A stretch of 64,000 nt of DNA. Origin: Cerioporus squamosus (taxonomy: Eukaryota > Basidiomycota > Agaricomycetes > Polyporales > Polyporaceae). Both the position numbers and the translations under genes were made by a program. The notes below the pieces were generated by a model, which was given only the letters and a program-made list of their open reading frames with translations, was not told where the DNA came from and made no database searches. This document shows positions 35,227-48,647 of this stretch, in pieces; position 1 is the stretch's first letter; every line of letters starts with the position of its first letter. The stretch covers positions 248,001 to 312,000 of the forward strand of contig JABYQS010000017.1 in assembly GCA_022592435.1 (NCBI GenBank). Direction: 5' to 3'.

Positions 35227-36591
35227 TTACAGCGCGAAGGAGGGAACGGGAAGCTCCTCCGGACTCGGCGAGTTTTGGAAGACGGAACCCGCAAAATAAC
35301 CACCAACCGCGGAAGGAGCGGATGCAGACGCAAACTGCTGCGCCGGAGCGACCTCATAAGATGGCGTCCCAGCGGGAGACGTGAAGCAGCGCTGGCGAGG
35401 GATAGCGACGGGTGTGTGCCGCCGAAGCTGCTCGTTAAGGTCGACGACAGACGACGACGGGGAGCTCTCATCAGACGACATGGCGAACATACCCTCACTG
35501 GGGACCCGACGATGGTTGCGACGGCGCTGGGCGGGGGTAGGCGTCGAAGGAGCGGCGGGAGCAGAAGGGAAGCCGAGGGTCGACGACAACGGAGCCGTGC
35601 GAGGAGCGTTGTCGAAGAAGAGGCTCTCCTGCTGCCAGGTAGCCGCAGCGACAGCCTTCGGGGGAACCGACGCAACCTCCCGGATAGGCGTGGTGGGAGG
35701 AGTGACGTCGCTATCGTCGCCACAGTCGGATGAGTCATCGCAGATGGGGAACGAGTCCCAGCGCGTCATCGTGAGGTCCGTGCTAGCCCGTCGAGGAAGG
35801 GGGCGGACAGCGACGTGGAAAGCAGGTTGTTGAGGGAATGCACCAGTCTCGCCGTTGTTAGCCTTCGCGGGCTTGCGGCGGGAACCGACCTTGGGGGTCG
35901 GGGAGTCCAGCATCTGCGTAGTGGCCTGACGGCGGCGGGCAAGCTTGCCTGAGGGCTGGGTGGCCAGCTTGGGTGGGAAGTTGAAAGCCTTGCCGCTAGT
36001 CTTGGGTGCGTCAACGGCATCGGTGAACGGGTCGGTCGAAGAGGTCGAATCCTCGGGCTTCACTCGAGAGACCTGAGCTCGAGGAGCAGGGGCCGCCTTC
36101 TGTGGCGAGGGTATCCGGGCGGGAGACGGCTGGTGGGCGTGCCGCCGCGAGACGACATCGGAAGGGGAAACAGAGGTCCTTTGGGTGTTGCAGAGAGGTG
36201 GTCGATAGTGAGAACGTGGGCGCTAAACAAGAGATACGAGGGAGGCTAACCTGCGACCTGCGTCCTTGGACTGCTTGTGCTGCTTACGACCGCGGGTGGA
36301 CTTCTCGGGAGACGTCGATGGCTGCTCGGCCTTCGCAGGGGCGGAGCTGGGGGCCTTGGACCTCTCAACGGCGGCAGCTTGCGCTTGCGCAGGCTGCGGG
36401 GTCCGCTGTTGAGGCTTGTTCTTGGGCGACGCACGGGGAGCACGGGGCTGTGCCTGCGTGTGCTGAAGACGAGGGGTAGACTGAGCCGGCTTGGCGATGT
36501 TGAGGACGCCTGGCGTGTGCGAAGGGCGGACAACGACGGGAGCCGAGGGGAGACGGGCGTGGGCAGGGCGGAACGCGGGTGAGGAGAACAT
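35227..36591 (-). CDS. Edc1/PNRC-like mRNA-decapping activator (inferred)
   Basis: A disordered Pro/Ser/Ala-rich protein. Exon 1 36591-36251 and exon 2 36178-35227 join in phase to 430 aa, starting MFSSPAFRPAHARLPSAPVV; an in-frame ATG at 36618 would add nine residues. Exon 1 contains a basic patch RGRKQHKQSKDAGR. The C-terminus reads YFAGSVFQ..SPSPEELPVPSFAL, TAA. This matches the short linear motif of yeast Edc1/Edc2 and animal PNRC proteins (YAGxxFxxSPxPxxLPxPxF), in which the LPxP segment binds the Dcp1 EVH1 domain and the preceding YAG segment activates Dcp2. The role in mRNA decapping is therefore inferred from one motif plus the basic patch and disorder. Internal Ser/Thr-Pro sites (SPTP, TPPTTP) suggest phosphorylation. 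No lesion seen. Confidence 0.72.
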
Positions 36592-39500
36592 GGCTGGGGG
36601 CTTCTGTACAGCGATCATTGCGGACGATGTCGGCGGGGGTTATGACGGGGGGCGTGTCGGCGGCAGGATGGGAGGCGGCGGCGACGGAGGGACAAAGGAA
36701 AACGAGGCGTCGAGGAAAGAGGGAGGTTCGTATATGCGTTCCCCGGCCCACGCCCTCTTTTCACCGCCCCTGCCACGGATAGCGTTCGAACTCCGCTTCA
36801 TCCTCCCCACCGCGGGCAGATTCGGAGATCTGCACATCAATAGGGGGCCCTGTTACGCCCTGTTTGGCTCCCGTGACGCTTGCGTCACCCGAGTGCCAGC
36901 TCATCGCTACGCGGGCCACATCCTCCCCATTTGTGGCGACGCAGCGGCCACAGCAACCACCCTGTGGTTATCTGCGCTCTTTGGCAGCCTCCTCGCGCCC
37001 ACAAAGCGACAAAGACATAACCACTCGAACGGACAGTGCGCACCGCCGGTCACTCACCCATAACCGGCTATAGTGCGGTCACACTCCGCGACGGCCTGAC
37101 TAAGCAGGCCCAGATGCGTTTGGGCGCCTTGCCTGGGGCCGTCTCCATCAGTCTGTGCTGCTTTCTCCGCACTGAGCACGTCCGCGCGAGCCACGAGGCC
37201 TTCGAGAGCGGACGCATTCCCACTCGCCATCAGCCCAAACGCGACACCCTCAATTGCGGCACACCACCCCCATTCCGTGCTTCTCTGCGTCCCAGGTTCG
37301 GACGCACAGCCAGCAGCGCGACCTGCGTGCCTCGCCTCGCCTCCGAGTGTCCGACGCTCCGACCTCCCCTCCTCGGACCAGCTCCTGCTGCTGAACCTGC
37401 CGTTTCCGTCGATCTGTGCTATCGCTGCTCGTCTCTCCATCCGCTACCAGCGCGGTTTCCGCCTGCGCACTCTCCCCCGGCTCGGATGCACGGTCCATGA
37501 GCCTCAGATGAGATTCATGTTCTGCGGTCATCAAATTTGTCGTCACTCGGCGCTGCAAGCATGGGAGGATCAAGGGAGGCTTCGTTCCCCGTGCGTCATC
37601 CCATCTCGTCCCCATCAACTGTGCGTACGTCTCTTGATTTCCCCGTCGTCGACGTTTGTCGAGGCTCGATGCTGTGCCCCCGTCAAGAGACGCACTATTA
37701 CATGCTCGACAAACGCCTATCAGTATCGCTCCCTCCCATCTCTGAGTCGTATCTTCATTTGCATGGTCGCTGTCACGCCGGTACAGCAACGACTCGCGGC
37801 TGCTGGGAGACGCGATCGACCGGGACCGCAACTCGCAGCCCGCCGGGCGATCCTTGATGTTACCGCACCGCGATCGCAGGTACAGTACCGGTGTCCTGCC
37901 TCGTCGTGGTCTCTCGATCGCGTTGCTGTAGCCTTGCTTCCCCCGATCCGCCTCTCGCGAAGTGCCAGTATCTACCGCCTCTGTTCCCGCTGTCCCCCCT
38001 CTTGTTGTACTACTCGGACGATCGAAGCCCGCGACCGGACAATGACGATGCCTTCTCCCCCCTTTTCGTCCTGTGCCCTTCGCAACGCGCGACAGCAGGA
38101 AAACACGTCGCACGAAGCCTCGACGCGACAACAGACGCCCATTGTCCCTCGTCTCTCGTCTCCGCACCTCGCCTTCTCTAGCTATCGTATCCGCGCACGC
38201 CACCGCAATTGTGCAGTCGCGACAAGGAAGCATCAATCCTGTCGCATTCAGCAGACAACCGAACGCGTGACAATAGCACACAAGAAATGAGCGCTTGCAG
38301 CCTCATTGTCCGCATGCGCACACGACCTCGCACCTCGCACCGCACCTCACCGCACCCGGTAACGGTAACGGTATCAAGAGACGCGAGCTCTCCAGCTTCT
38401 CCTCCCACTGGCGACAAGGCCAGCCCCGGCGAGCACAGTGCCCTGCAATCGCCTTAGGATCCGAGATCCCACCCCTCGTCCTTCGGTTGCTTCGCGCTAT
38501 CAAAGAACGCCTGTCTTTAGTCTTCCCTGTCGTTCGGCCGTGTCCACCTGACCCACCTGTGACCTGACCGCTGCGGGCCCCTCCTTCGCGAAGCCTCGTC
38601 CTCCGGCTCGTCCGGCGACGCCAACTCAATAGGTTGTGAGTGTCGCCGGACCTAGCCTCGGGTCGCAAGTCGCAGTGGAAATCGCAATCCGAAGCGGAAG
38701 CGTCGCCCGCAGTCGACGCTTTGACATGGCGATGGCGATGGCCACGGTCACTGTCAGAGGCGGGCGACGGACGGTGGCGAGACGTGCAGCGCCGACTCCC
38801 GATTGATCATCGCCAGCTCAGCCAGGTGGGCGGACGTGGATGTGAGGATGGGTCGATGGGAGGATGGAGAAATGGGTCGATGACGCAGTCCCTTCCTGCC
38901 AGATAGACCGTCGGCGTGACTGCGCTCGGGGGCTGTAAGTCGGCCTCTCGCTCTTCTGGGCCCTGGCTCACTCCCGACTCCAAATCCCTCCCGGTCTCCT
39001 TCAGGCGGGGAGCTTCCGAGCGCGTGCGCACAGACCAGGCCACTTCATCGATGCAATTGTTCAATGTCAGTGTGCTGCCCCTTCATCCCCCTCTCCCCGC
39101 GATCGCGATCAAGATCGAAGCGAGACACTGCAAAGAGGCCGCATACCGGACTGCACTGTGCAGGACGTATTTGCATGAATCACCCACCGGGGATCTTCCC
39201 CTCTCGAACTCGGATCGGACACGTCCGGCGGTCCACCCACATACACGTCCACATCCACGTATGCCATACGCGACGCAACGGATCCTGCAGGGCCAGGCCC
39301 TGGGCTGTGCGTATCTGCAACGCACGCCCGAGCGCAAGCCGCCCTCTTCCGCACTCGCTCGGAGCCTCGGAACCTCACACAGTAGTCTCACCAAAATCTC
39401 ACTGACAGAGCCTCAGACGCACACCGGGGCGACCCAGCCGGATCCGGAGACACGGAACTTAGAACTACTAGTACAGTAGCCTGCGGGCCAGCATCGCGCT

Positions 39501-42500
39501 CGCATGTACGCCGCTCGGGACAATCTATCATGGGGCTGCGTTCGAAGTTCGATGCGAGTGGCATTCGTGAATCGTGCTATGTGGTTGTGGGCGTCCGCAG
39601 TCGGCGTTTACGCTCAACGGCGAGCGGCGAGCGGCGACCTCCAAGTGCGCGGAGATCCAGAGATATCTGGAAATGATGTCCCCGAGGACAAACCATCGAA
39701 GTGAGCACCGTCACGGTTCTCTCTCCTTTGTTCGCATTCCTCCCGGGCCCGTGCGTCGGCCTTCTCCCTGTCGATGCTTCTGCGGCCGATCTGCTCACTG
39801 CGTTCTTTCGGGCGATCTGCCGAGTAGCTGGGCGTATTCGTCTTTCGCTGTCAGGAATCAGGCCTCCGGCAGGATCCTGTTCAGGTGGTATGGCAGATGG
39901 ATATCCAGCTCTGCTGTGCGCGGAACGCGGAACGGAAGCGAGGATCGGGACGCGGAACGCAGGACGCAGAGTATTGGACGCGGGGTTACTCGTTTCGGAA
40001 CACGCACACCTCCTTGAGTGCGTCTGTCTATGGATCCGGACATGCGGACGTCGAAGGTGGACACAAGGTTCGCAGAACCGCGCTGAGTGGCGACGAGGAG
40101 CACCGCCCTACGCGCGTACGAATGTCACTGTATCTGCGTCTGCTATCGAACCCTCACGAATCCTATTTGTGAGTATAGGGAGCCACGACTGCAAACGTTT
40201 ACCTCTGTCCACGCCTCCCGTATCAACGTTCCGGATCCTCAGGCTCAGCGCACGACGGCGACATCCTTGGCCATGGCCTGGACCGGACCTTGCCCGGGGA
40301 GCTTCCCCTTCTCGAGCTGCGCTTCGCGCCTTCCCTGTCGTCGGTCGACGTCCTCGTGGCGGGATCTTCGTTCCGGACTGGGTAACCCCGCTGGGAGTGG
40401 GAGGGGGCGAAGTCGGAAGACGGTCACAGAGAGCCTCCATGTCGTTGTCAATAACTGTCTGCTGCTCGATCGTGATCATGCGTGCTGTTTGGCCATGGAT
40501 ATCTGGATGCCCCTTCTTGAGTCGTGGTATTAGGATTGTGACGACGTCTGCCCTTCGCTGCATGTGCATGTGTACGCGACGATCCTGCGATCGTCCGTCG
40601 TTCATGACTATGAAGTACTCTAGTATACAACCGTAAGTGTCTTTTGAGTTCATGGCCCTCTCGGCCGAGGAGTCTGGAGACCGAAACTCTGTCCTATCTA
40701 CAATTACCACCAAGGTTCGGCGCGAGGCTGCGAGCTCGAGTGGTGCGCAGTCTGGGTTTGATTCTGTTTGGGAAAGGCTTTGGACCGGCCTTGGTCCAGG
40801 AACCTGGCCAGATGACTACCGCACGCTAGGCTTGCACTATCAGACTCTACATGGTACTTCCGCTGTGGCACCATACTTGCCTTACTCGCGAAGGTATCGA
40901 TAACGACTCCGATCCCTACTAGCCACACATAACGCCTGCCCACCTAGCGGCCTCCACCTCATGTACCTGAGGCGGTCAGTTGCAGGCAGCTGTGCGACAC
41001 GCAGATACAGTACGGTATTGTACGCGCGCGGTGAAGCAGTCCGCAGTATCGATTGCGGCAGAATTGTGGCCACGCAGTGCGCCACGAACCCACTCATGGC
41101 TCGAGGTGGCTCCGTCGGCGAGATCGGTGTCATACTAATAAGGTCCCCCACCTCTCTACAAACTTGAATTCAAAGCTATTTTCTATCCGTCTCTACAGCT
41201 TCCTGGTCCTGGCCCCCAAGCCAACATCTGGCCCGGTGTCTCTGCCAAACAAGCTACAAAGTGCGTGAGCCCTCAAACCACAGAATCAGAAGAACAGGAG
41301 CAGCTGACCGTCGTCTGAACCTTCCGAAGCCCGGTGCGCGGGAACCTCAGCCTAACCCACCTACGTCATTGCGATAACGAACTGTCAGCTCAGCTGGCAG
41401 CGAGCGCGTCGGGAATGGGCCCACGCCGCGATCGCCAGCATCAACGGCTCGCGTGGCCGCGGCGCGGCGTGCCTCCCGACGGCTTCGAGAACATCTTCCT
41501 GGAATGGAGCAGTGCCATCGCGGGGTCTTGGCTCTTCTTGGCTCCGCCTCCGACGCTCCGAGCCCCAGCACCGAGAGAACCACCTGAGCCTCGCGTGCAC
41601 GCAACAGCGGAATTGAAGCAATTAACGCTGCTCACGCGAAGGGCCGGGGAAGCCAGGGACGGGAGCAGATGAGACAACAGGGGGTCTCACAGGTCATGCG
41701 CGCAGTTAGGGCGTGGGTTGGCGGGACGAGTCGCGCTAGCTATAAGCCTAACTGTGAAGTCGAGACGTTAGAAGTCTCGGAGGCTGTTCCGAGGAGGCTA
41801 TTGAGACTGTGGCTGGCGGTGGTGCGATCGCACTTGAGCCTCGAGACTCCGGCCTCGAGGCTGGAGCTGGAGGTGAATGGAATATGGAGACGATGGTGTT
41901 GTGCGATCGACAAGGGTTCACAGTCTTCCGCATGCAGTTGGAACATAGAGGAGGTAGCGCTATAGCCGTCGGAAAGCTGGGCACGAGCGGTACCTGACTA
42001 CAGAGCGGGAATGAGCGGAAGCGAACATAGAAAAACTCAACAAGGCACTTACCATCCAGATTGCGGGCTGCTGTGGCCTCGGCGTAGGCCTCCAACCCGT
42101 GACCGTCGTGCAAGGTTCTGTCAGACGCGGATCCATCGGCGAGAACTGGTTGGAATACGGACCATGTAAGTGAGAGTAAATCGACAGCTCAACGAAATCG
42201 CAACTCATAGCCAAGAACAGTCCAAATCACCTGGCTCCTGAGCTGCTTCCCTACTCCTCCCGATTCCCGACTGTCTTTGGTGTGGATTGGAGGCCCGAAG
42301 TGACGTACCGCCGACGGAAGAGACCGCTGCATCGCTAACTACGGGGCTGAGCATAGCTAGGTGATCGACCGACCGATCACTGACAATAGAGTGTAGTGTA
42401 CTTAGGCGGACCGGGGGCGGGAGGCAAGCGACGCGGCAGTGATCGAGAAATGGCACAAAGGAGGTCGCGCCTGGCCGACCCGACCGACCCCGCATCCGCG

Positions 42501-45500
42501 CAAGTTAGCGGCGGGGAGCAGCTGCAAGCGGTACCGGAATCGAACGTGAATGCTGGGGAGAACGATCGAATGGTTAGCAGCTTTTAGCAGCGAGGAGTAG
42601 CAGGAGGATCAGAGCGATACGTACCTGTGGAAGGTCAGCAGGTCCTCTGTGCGGGGATGAACCCACTGGACACGCTGTGTCAATCTGGCCTAGCAAGTCC
42701 TCAAACAGTCAGCCTTGTTGGCATCAGGAGTAAAATAGAAATCCCACAAACCACGAAGCACACAGAGAACGCGACTGGAAGCATGCAGAGTGTTCAAGAT
42801 GTGCTTGCGACCTCCAGACGAACTCCTACCCGTGCATATATGGGCTTGGCCTTGTGCTCGTTCTCGATTTCATGACGAGATGGGAACTACTACAGAATCT
42901 GTGAGAAGACAACGGCGAATGTTTAGTCCAAAGGATGTTCAGCGACGCAGACATGGAGGGTGAAACTTTGATTCTGAAGGCAGAAGGAGGCACGCGTTCC
43001 TATGTATCAAGCGCCTGCCCAGGTCGACCACAACCACCACCTTCCTTCGAATATGTTGTCAATGTTATTCCTATCGTTCTCGGCCCAAACGCCATCCTAC
43101 CTGCCGCCGAAACTTGTCAGAGACTATATGCTGCAAAACCTTCAAGTGTTTTGAAGATTCATGTTAAGCACACTGAGATGCTCCGCAAGACAACACACGA
43201 CGGGTCAGCTTCATCTTCCCAGTTCGGTCGAAGACGGACACATCGGGGGGTCTTGGAGGGCTACTGGCGCAGGAGGGGTACTCGCAGATGTCTGTGATGA
43301 GGAGGACGAGGGACATGCTCCCGCCGGACTCTGGATGGGACAACGCTACGTGTACACGTACAGTGCGCATATGGTACGCACGCTCACTCATGGGTACATA
43401 TTTTTTGTACATGAGTGACGAGTCCATCCGGGGCTGATAGGTTCTTTGTTGTTGACAGGTATCCAGCCGGAGTTTCCGGTTGCTCCGATTCGTGTGCTGA
43501 GGCACTGTAAGTCTGCCGCACTCCTTCCGCGATATCGCTCGCCGCGTCAAACCTATCTGGCGAAGTATTGGGTATTGAATTGAGGACCACGGCGATAGCC
43601 CTCGAAGTCACGATCGGAACCATGTCCGGTGAGCCCACAAGGAGGTGAGTTGATAACTAGCTCTGGACCTCCTCACCCCGTGAGCGACATGGTGCTATGT
43701 AGTCACTGCAAGACATGAGTACATGAGTCCATATACCTCCGGTACGCATCACGCACGCCTTACTCTTCGCGGCACTTCCAGCCCAAGACTCAAGCTCGAA
43801 CCCTACAACACGACGCGGTTTGCGTCTGCAAGCGGACCTCTGACGCGTCGATAACGCATGACCGCTTCAAGACCCTACCCCGTCACAGCCGCGTCTTCAC
43901 GACACGACCAGCCTTTCGCTATCTGCGTCGTGCCAGTCTGCGAAACATGTACCGTTTCAGGTGCAAGACTCGCGAGCCTTACGGCAATTGCCTCGTGTAT
44001 GCGTTGCGGACACCCTCGATCAATGTCGCCCTTGTGCAGACCGCATGCGGACTGGTCTCTGAATCCCACAGGTACGCCATCGTGTGTGAAGACGTAAAGC
44101 CTAAGGATCAGGACCTACTCTGATCGGTTTCGTTTCGCAGGGCATGCTTCGACGCGCACGATTGGGGCTGTCGGTCCGGTGTCGTGCTGTACTCGTACAC
44201 CTGACTGATGGGTGCTAGAGGATTATCACCGGTAGTTGGGTGTGCAGACACAGGGCGAGGGCACTCAGAGATCGCGGTGTGTCTCTGCCTGGTCTGATGT
44301 TTGTGCCAGTGAGCGCTGAAGTCGTTCTGGCACGATCTGATCAGTAGCTGAGCTGACTCCTTGAACCCTGCAGGATGCTACCTTTTGACGGAGCACTTGA
44401 GCCTTGAGCTGTCATCGTCCCGAGAGCACATCGGACGGCTTTGACCAACGAGCGTCGGTCAGGCGTGCTAGGGTCGATTGGCGAATCAGTCGTACCCTGC
44501 AGGATGCTTTCCAACACATCGCATGGCAAATGTGGATACCGATGCCCCAACTTGCAAGTTAAGGCGGGTACTTACACCCCCGCCAGGCCTCCATGAACGC
44601 GATTAAGTGGCTCAGCACCCTCCGGGACCCGATGGTCCGCCAACCAGCTCACGTCCCGCTTGTGCCTGCGCTCGCACTTCCCGTCCCCGCGACCCACGTC
44701 CCACACTCACTTCGCGCGCCCACATGCGACGATGGCGACGCCACCCTCGGGGGACGAGCACGGGCGTGTTCAAGGTTGCATCTACGTAGCGGCTATTGGT
44801 GCTAACGTTTGACGATAGGCGCCGACCACGTTCCTCCTCGACCGCCGTGTACATGCACAAACCCCTCAATTCCGAAACGTCATGTGCTTCCTCAGACTTT
44901 CTGCGAGTGAGTGGGTGGCCTGGTGCGCCTTTGGAAGTTGTTGCAGTCAGTATCTAATGGTGATTCATTCAAGCCTGAGGCTAGTGGTAGCGCAAGATTC
45001 AGAGATAAATCAGTGCAAGACGACTTTCGGGGACAAGCAGATCGCAGCCTCCATTACGTGCAAGAAGTCGACGACGCGAAGGCATCAATTCGGCCTACTT
45101 AGCTTGGAATATCCCGTCGGTTGCCCGTTCTGTGTATCATCGGGGTGTCCCGCGCACGTGGTTGTCGCTTTCGTCGAAAGATGCCAGTCCGAAGAACCAA
45201 CCACGCGCCCACGTTCGACGTGCGGGGCCTCTGGTACGTCTTGTACACTATTTTGCCTACGAATTCACTCACGTTCTTGGACTGAAAACGTACAGGAGAT
45301 AATGCAAGTCTATGCGAACGTGGGCTGGTGGCGCTTGCTTCCCCACCACTAGGACGCGGACGCCTTCCTTTCGCTGCCATCCGCCTCGGCGTGCAGCCTT
45401 ATCGCCAAAATCTGCTCGACAACTCCGACCCATGTTCCCAAAGCTAGCGCGAAGGACGTCGTGGGCGATGGACGCTGAATTGTTCGGACAAGCGGACTGG

Positions 45501-45615
45501 GAAGGATGCGAGGGCTCTCTGTTCGCTCTGGTCTTATATCGATGGTGGCCTCCCAATTCATTGTCGGATCCCTCCTCTCTCCGCCCATCTACTCAACTAG
45601 CTCCCTGCGCCCCAG
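36592..45615. other. 9-kb gene-poor interval
   Basis: I can support no gene between the Edc1-like protein and BTA1. Several long open frames exist on both strands, especially in GC-rich stretches at 37.2-38.3 kb and 39.7-40.7 kb, but they are Arg/Ser/Pro-rich, overlap on opposite strands and lack paired splice signals. The most protein-like is on the minus strand around 40600-40380 (VVTILIPRLKKGHPDIHG, TIEQQTVIDNDMEALCDRLP). The element CCCTGCAGGATGCT occurs twice near 44368 and 44495. The proximal part should hold the Edc1-like and BTA1 promoters. Confidence 0.45.
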
Positions 45616-48435
45616 ATGCTGGACCTCCCTGCGGCCGAGCTGCTTCACGCATCCTACCAACAGCATGCTGTCGTATACGGCGCAGTGTTGTCGCTCGTCG
45701 TCCTCACAACCGTCTTTCGCCAGAGCATCCTCGTATACTGGAAGTTCTTCTACGCATGCTTCCTCAAGCCGGTCAACCACGGCAATGCCGCCGAGATCCA
45801 GTCGCTCTCAGGCCAGCAGCGCGCATTGGAAGGCTTCTACCGGACACAAGCCAGTATCTATGACGCAACGAGAGGGACGCTTCTACGTGGCCGCGAAGAC
45901 ATGCTTCAGCTTGCCGCAGCCCAGCTGAAGCACCGATACCGGGAGTCGGGCGTGAAGCCTATTTGGGTCGATGTGAGTCATGACGTTGCTCTGTTCTTGT
46001 ATCATTGTGCCCATATGTTGCTTGCAGGTCGGCGGAGGTACTGGCTATAATGTCGAGAAGATGAACTCCTTTGTCCCCGTCTCTCAGTTCTTCTCCGCGG
46101 TTTATCTGGTCGACTTGAGTCCCTCGCTGTGCGACGTCGCTCGACAACGGTTCTCGAGGTTAGGGTGGAAGAACGTGCACGTCGTGTGCGAAGACGCGCG
46201 CACGTTCAGGCTTAACCCTTCGACGGACGTCGAGAGTGTGGGAGCGATTGAAGGAGATGGGGACAAGCATCGTATCAAGGCTGATTTCATCAGTATGTCG
46301 TATTCTCTCAGCATGATCCCCGAGTACGTCGATCCTGTTGTGTCGTAAGGTAGATCATACTCACATGGCTCGATGATAGCTTCTATTCAGTCGTCGATTC
46401 CCTCACCGACCTCCTTGCACCCCTCGGACTCGTCGCATGCGTTGACTTCTACGTGCAGTCATCCACGAGCTACTCCCTTCGCAACTTCACCGGCGGCCAC
46501 TACTCCCGCCATGTCAACCGCTTCTCGCGCGTCTTCTGGCGCTCGTGGTTCCAGCTTGACCGCGTTCACCTCCACGAGAGCAGGCGAGATTACCTCGAGT
46601 ACCGGTTCGGTACTATCCTCAATGTGAACGACCGCAACTACCTCCTCGGTGGCATCCCTTACTACATCTGGATCGGCTGCCAGCGCACAGCGACTTGCGG
46701 AGCTTCGGGCACGCTGATTCGGCAAGTCGCAGAGCACATCGACGCTCTGGCCACAGAGAGTCCCTACCTCTCTCCCGTGCACTACACCGAGAAGAAGTCT
46801 GAGGTAGAGGACGCTGCCGCACGGGAGACGCGTCTCCAGCTCCGATCGAAGGGCTTCGAGGCGGCGATCCTGAACCTCGCGACGAACGTCCCTCTTCCCT
46901 CGTTCTTCTACCAGAACCAGCGATGGCGGCTGTACTATGACGAGTCCCTGCAGAAGCACGCGCAGTTCGGGAATGAGTACATTTACGCCTTCACGTGGGA
47001 GGACCCCGCGGAGGACCAGCGACTGCTGAACATCGGCACGGACGACGTCGTGTTCGCGATCACATCCGCCGGCGACAACGTCCTGAACTATGCCCTCCAA
47101 CGGCCGCGTAGCATCCATGCGGTCGATCTCAATCCAACGCAAAACCATCTCCTCGAGCTCAAGGTCGCGGCATTCTGCGCGCTCTCGCATGAAGACACGT
47201 GGAAGCTGTTTGGAGAAGGTCGTCACCCCGAGTTTCGCACTCTGCTCCTCAACAAACTCTCTCCGTACCTCTCCTCCCGCGCCTTCCAGTACTGGCTAGA
47301 CAACACCTCCACCTTCACCTCTCGCGGGGGCCTGTACGAGACCGGCGGCACGCGCATCGCTGTCAAGCTCTCCAAGTGGCTCTTCCGTCTGCTCGGCCTC
47401 TCCGGAGAGGTACGCCGTATGTGCTCTGCGAAGACGCTCCGGGAGCAGCGCGCGATCTGGCGTACACGTTTGCGCCCCGTCGTCCTGAACAAGTACCTCA
47501 GCTACCTCGTCGTCGCAAATCAGCAATTCTTGTGGCGCGCTCTGGGCGTGCCTACGAACCAGCGCGACATGATCACGGACGACGGCATCGCGGCGTCTGT
47601 CGCATCAGGCGGAGCGTTCTCAGCGAAGGAGGCGATGTGGAAGTATGTCGTGAACACCCTCGATCCGGTCGTCGAGAACACGCTGCTGAGGGACAGCAAT
47701 TACTTTTACCGCCTGTGCCTGATGGGCAGGTACTCGGAGGAGTGAGTAGCGTTCACTCGTTCTGGTATGGGGACTTGCTGATTGCCTACGCTCAGGTGCC
47801 ACCCGGCGTACTTGTCGGAAGATGCTCATAGGATACTGTCCCAGCCTGGCGCGTTTGATGGGCTACGCGTGCACACGGACGAGTTCGTCGAGGTCCTCGC
47901 TCGTATCAAGCCGGAGACCGTAACGGTGGCTGTTGTACGTATTACGTTTGGTTGGCGTACATGATCACAACGCCCACCTTCATACAGATCATGGACCATA
48001 TGGACTGGTTTGACCCCGATGGGAGCCAGGCTCCAGAGGTACGCATGTCAATGACTGAGTGCATGTCGCTCGACGTATGTGCCTGACTTCCTCTTGTCCA
48101 GGAAATCCGTGCGATCAACAAGGCAATGAAGGTTGGGGGTCGTGTGCTTCTTCGCAGCGCAGGCTTGAAACCGTGGTACATCGCGAAGTTCTCAGCACAG
48201 GGATTCAAGTGCGAGCGCGTGGCGGCTCGCACAGCTGGCAAGTGTATTGACAGGTAAGCCCCAAGGATGGTGCTATGTCGTGCCGTCTGCTTAAACAGTA
48301 CTGCTGTACAGGGTGAACATGTATGCGTCGACCTGGATCTGCAAGAAGGTGAGTGCCGATTCTACGGCAGTGCTGGATCCTGCCTTGGACTTGGACGACC
48401 ATGATTCCGAGGTTGTGGACGACCTCAAGCTATGA
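45616..48435 (+). CDS. BTA1: Betaine lipid synthase (BtaB-BtaA fusion)
   Basis: Makes diacylglyceryl-trimethylhomoserine (DGTS), a phosphorus-free membrane lipid, from diacylglycerol and S-adenosylmethionine. Seven exons in phase: 45616-45972, 46028-46323, 46380-47741, 47796-47934, 47988-48038, 48102-48253 and 48312-48435, giving 826 aa. A membrane segment at about residues 18-45 (VVYGAVLSLVVLTTVF) comes first. The BtaB-like methyltransferase follows, with SAM motif VDVGGGTGYNVEKM (~118-131), VYLVDLSPSLCDVARQR and ISMSYSLSMIPD. The BtaA-like 3-amino-3-carboxypropyl transferase then has FTWEDPAEDQRLL, ITSAGDNVLNYAL, AVDLNPTQNHLLELK and, near the end, MDHMDWFDPDG. The BtaB-first order is the fungal one, opposite to that of Chlamydomonas. 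DGTS replaces phosphatidylcholine under phosphate starvation; no regulatory element was identified. Intact. Confidence 0.95.
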
Positions 48436-48647
48436 TCAATCTGTAACGATTGTAGAACACACTGGCTATACCCTCTGACAACTTAGACTCCATGCTGTAT
48501 CTTTCGGTACTCGTGCGGTGAATAGATTCAAGATCTGTACTATCCCTGTATGTCCAGAGGAGGAAGGATGACTAGTGATGGAAGAAGAGGTACATCGGCA
48601 ACTGCAGGCTATGGTCTACCGTCTCCAGGCTATGATCGTGACGCATC

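Noticed and set aside
37277..38290. Long plus-strand open frame (about 337 codons) in the gene-poor interval
   Set aside because: Overlaps an equally long minus-strand frame; Arg/Ser/Pro-rich translation, no recognised domain or splice pairing. Explained by GC-rich composition.
39701..40713. Overlapping plus and minus frames, possible gene
   Set aside because: The minus-strand patch near 40.4-40.6 kb is protein-like, but no start, splice sites or family could be established.
44368..44510. Two copies of CCCTGCAGGATGCT about 130 bp apart
   Set aside because: Too short and isolated to call a repeat family or regulatory element.
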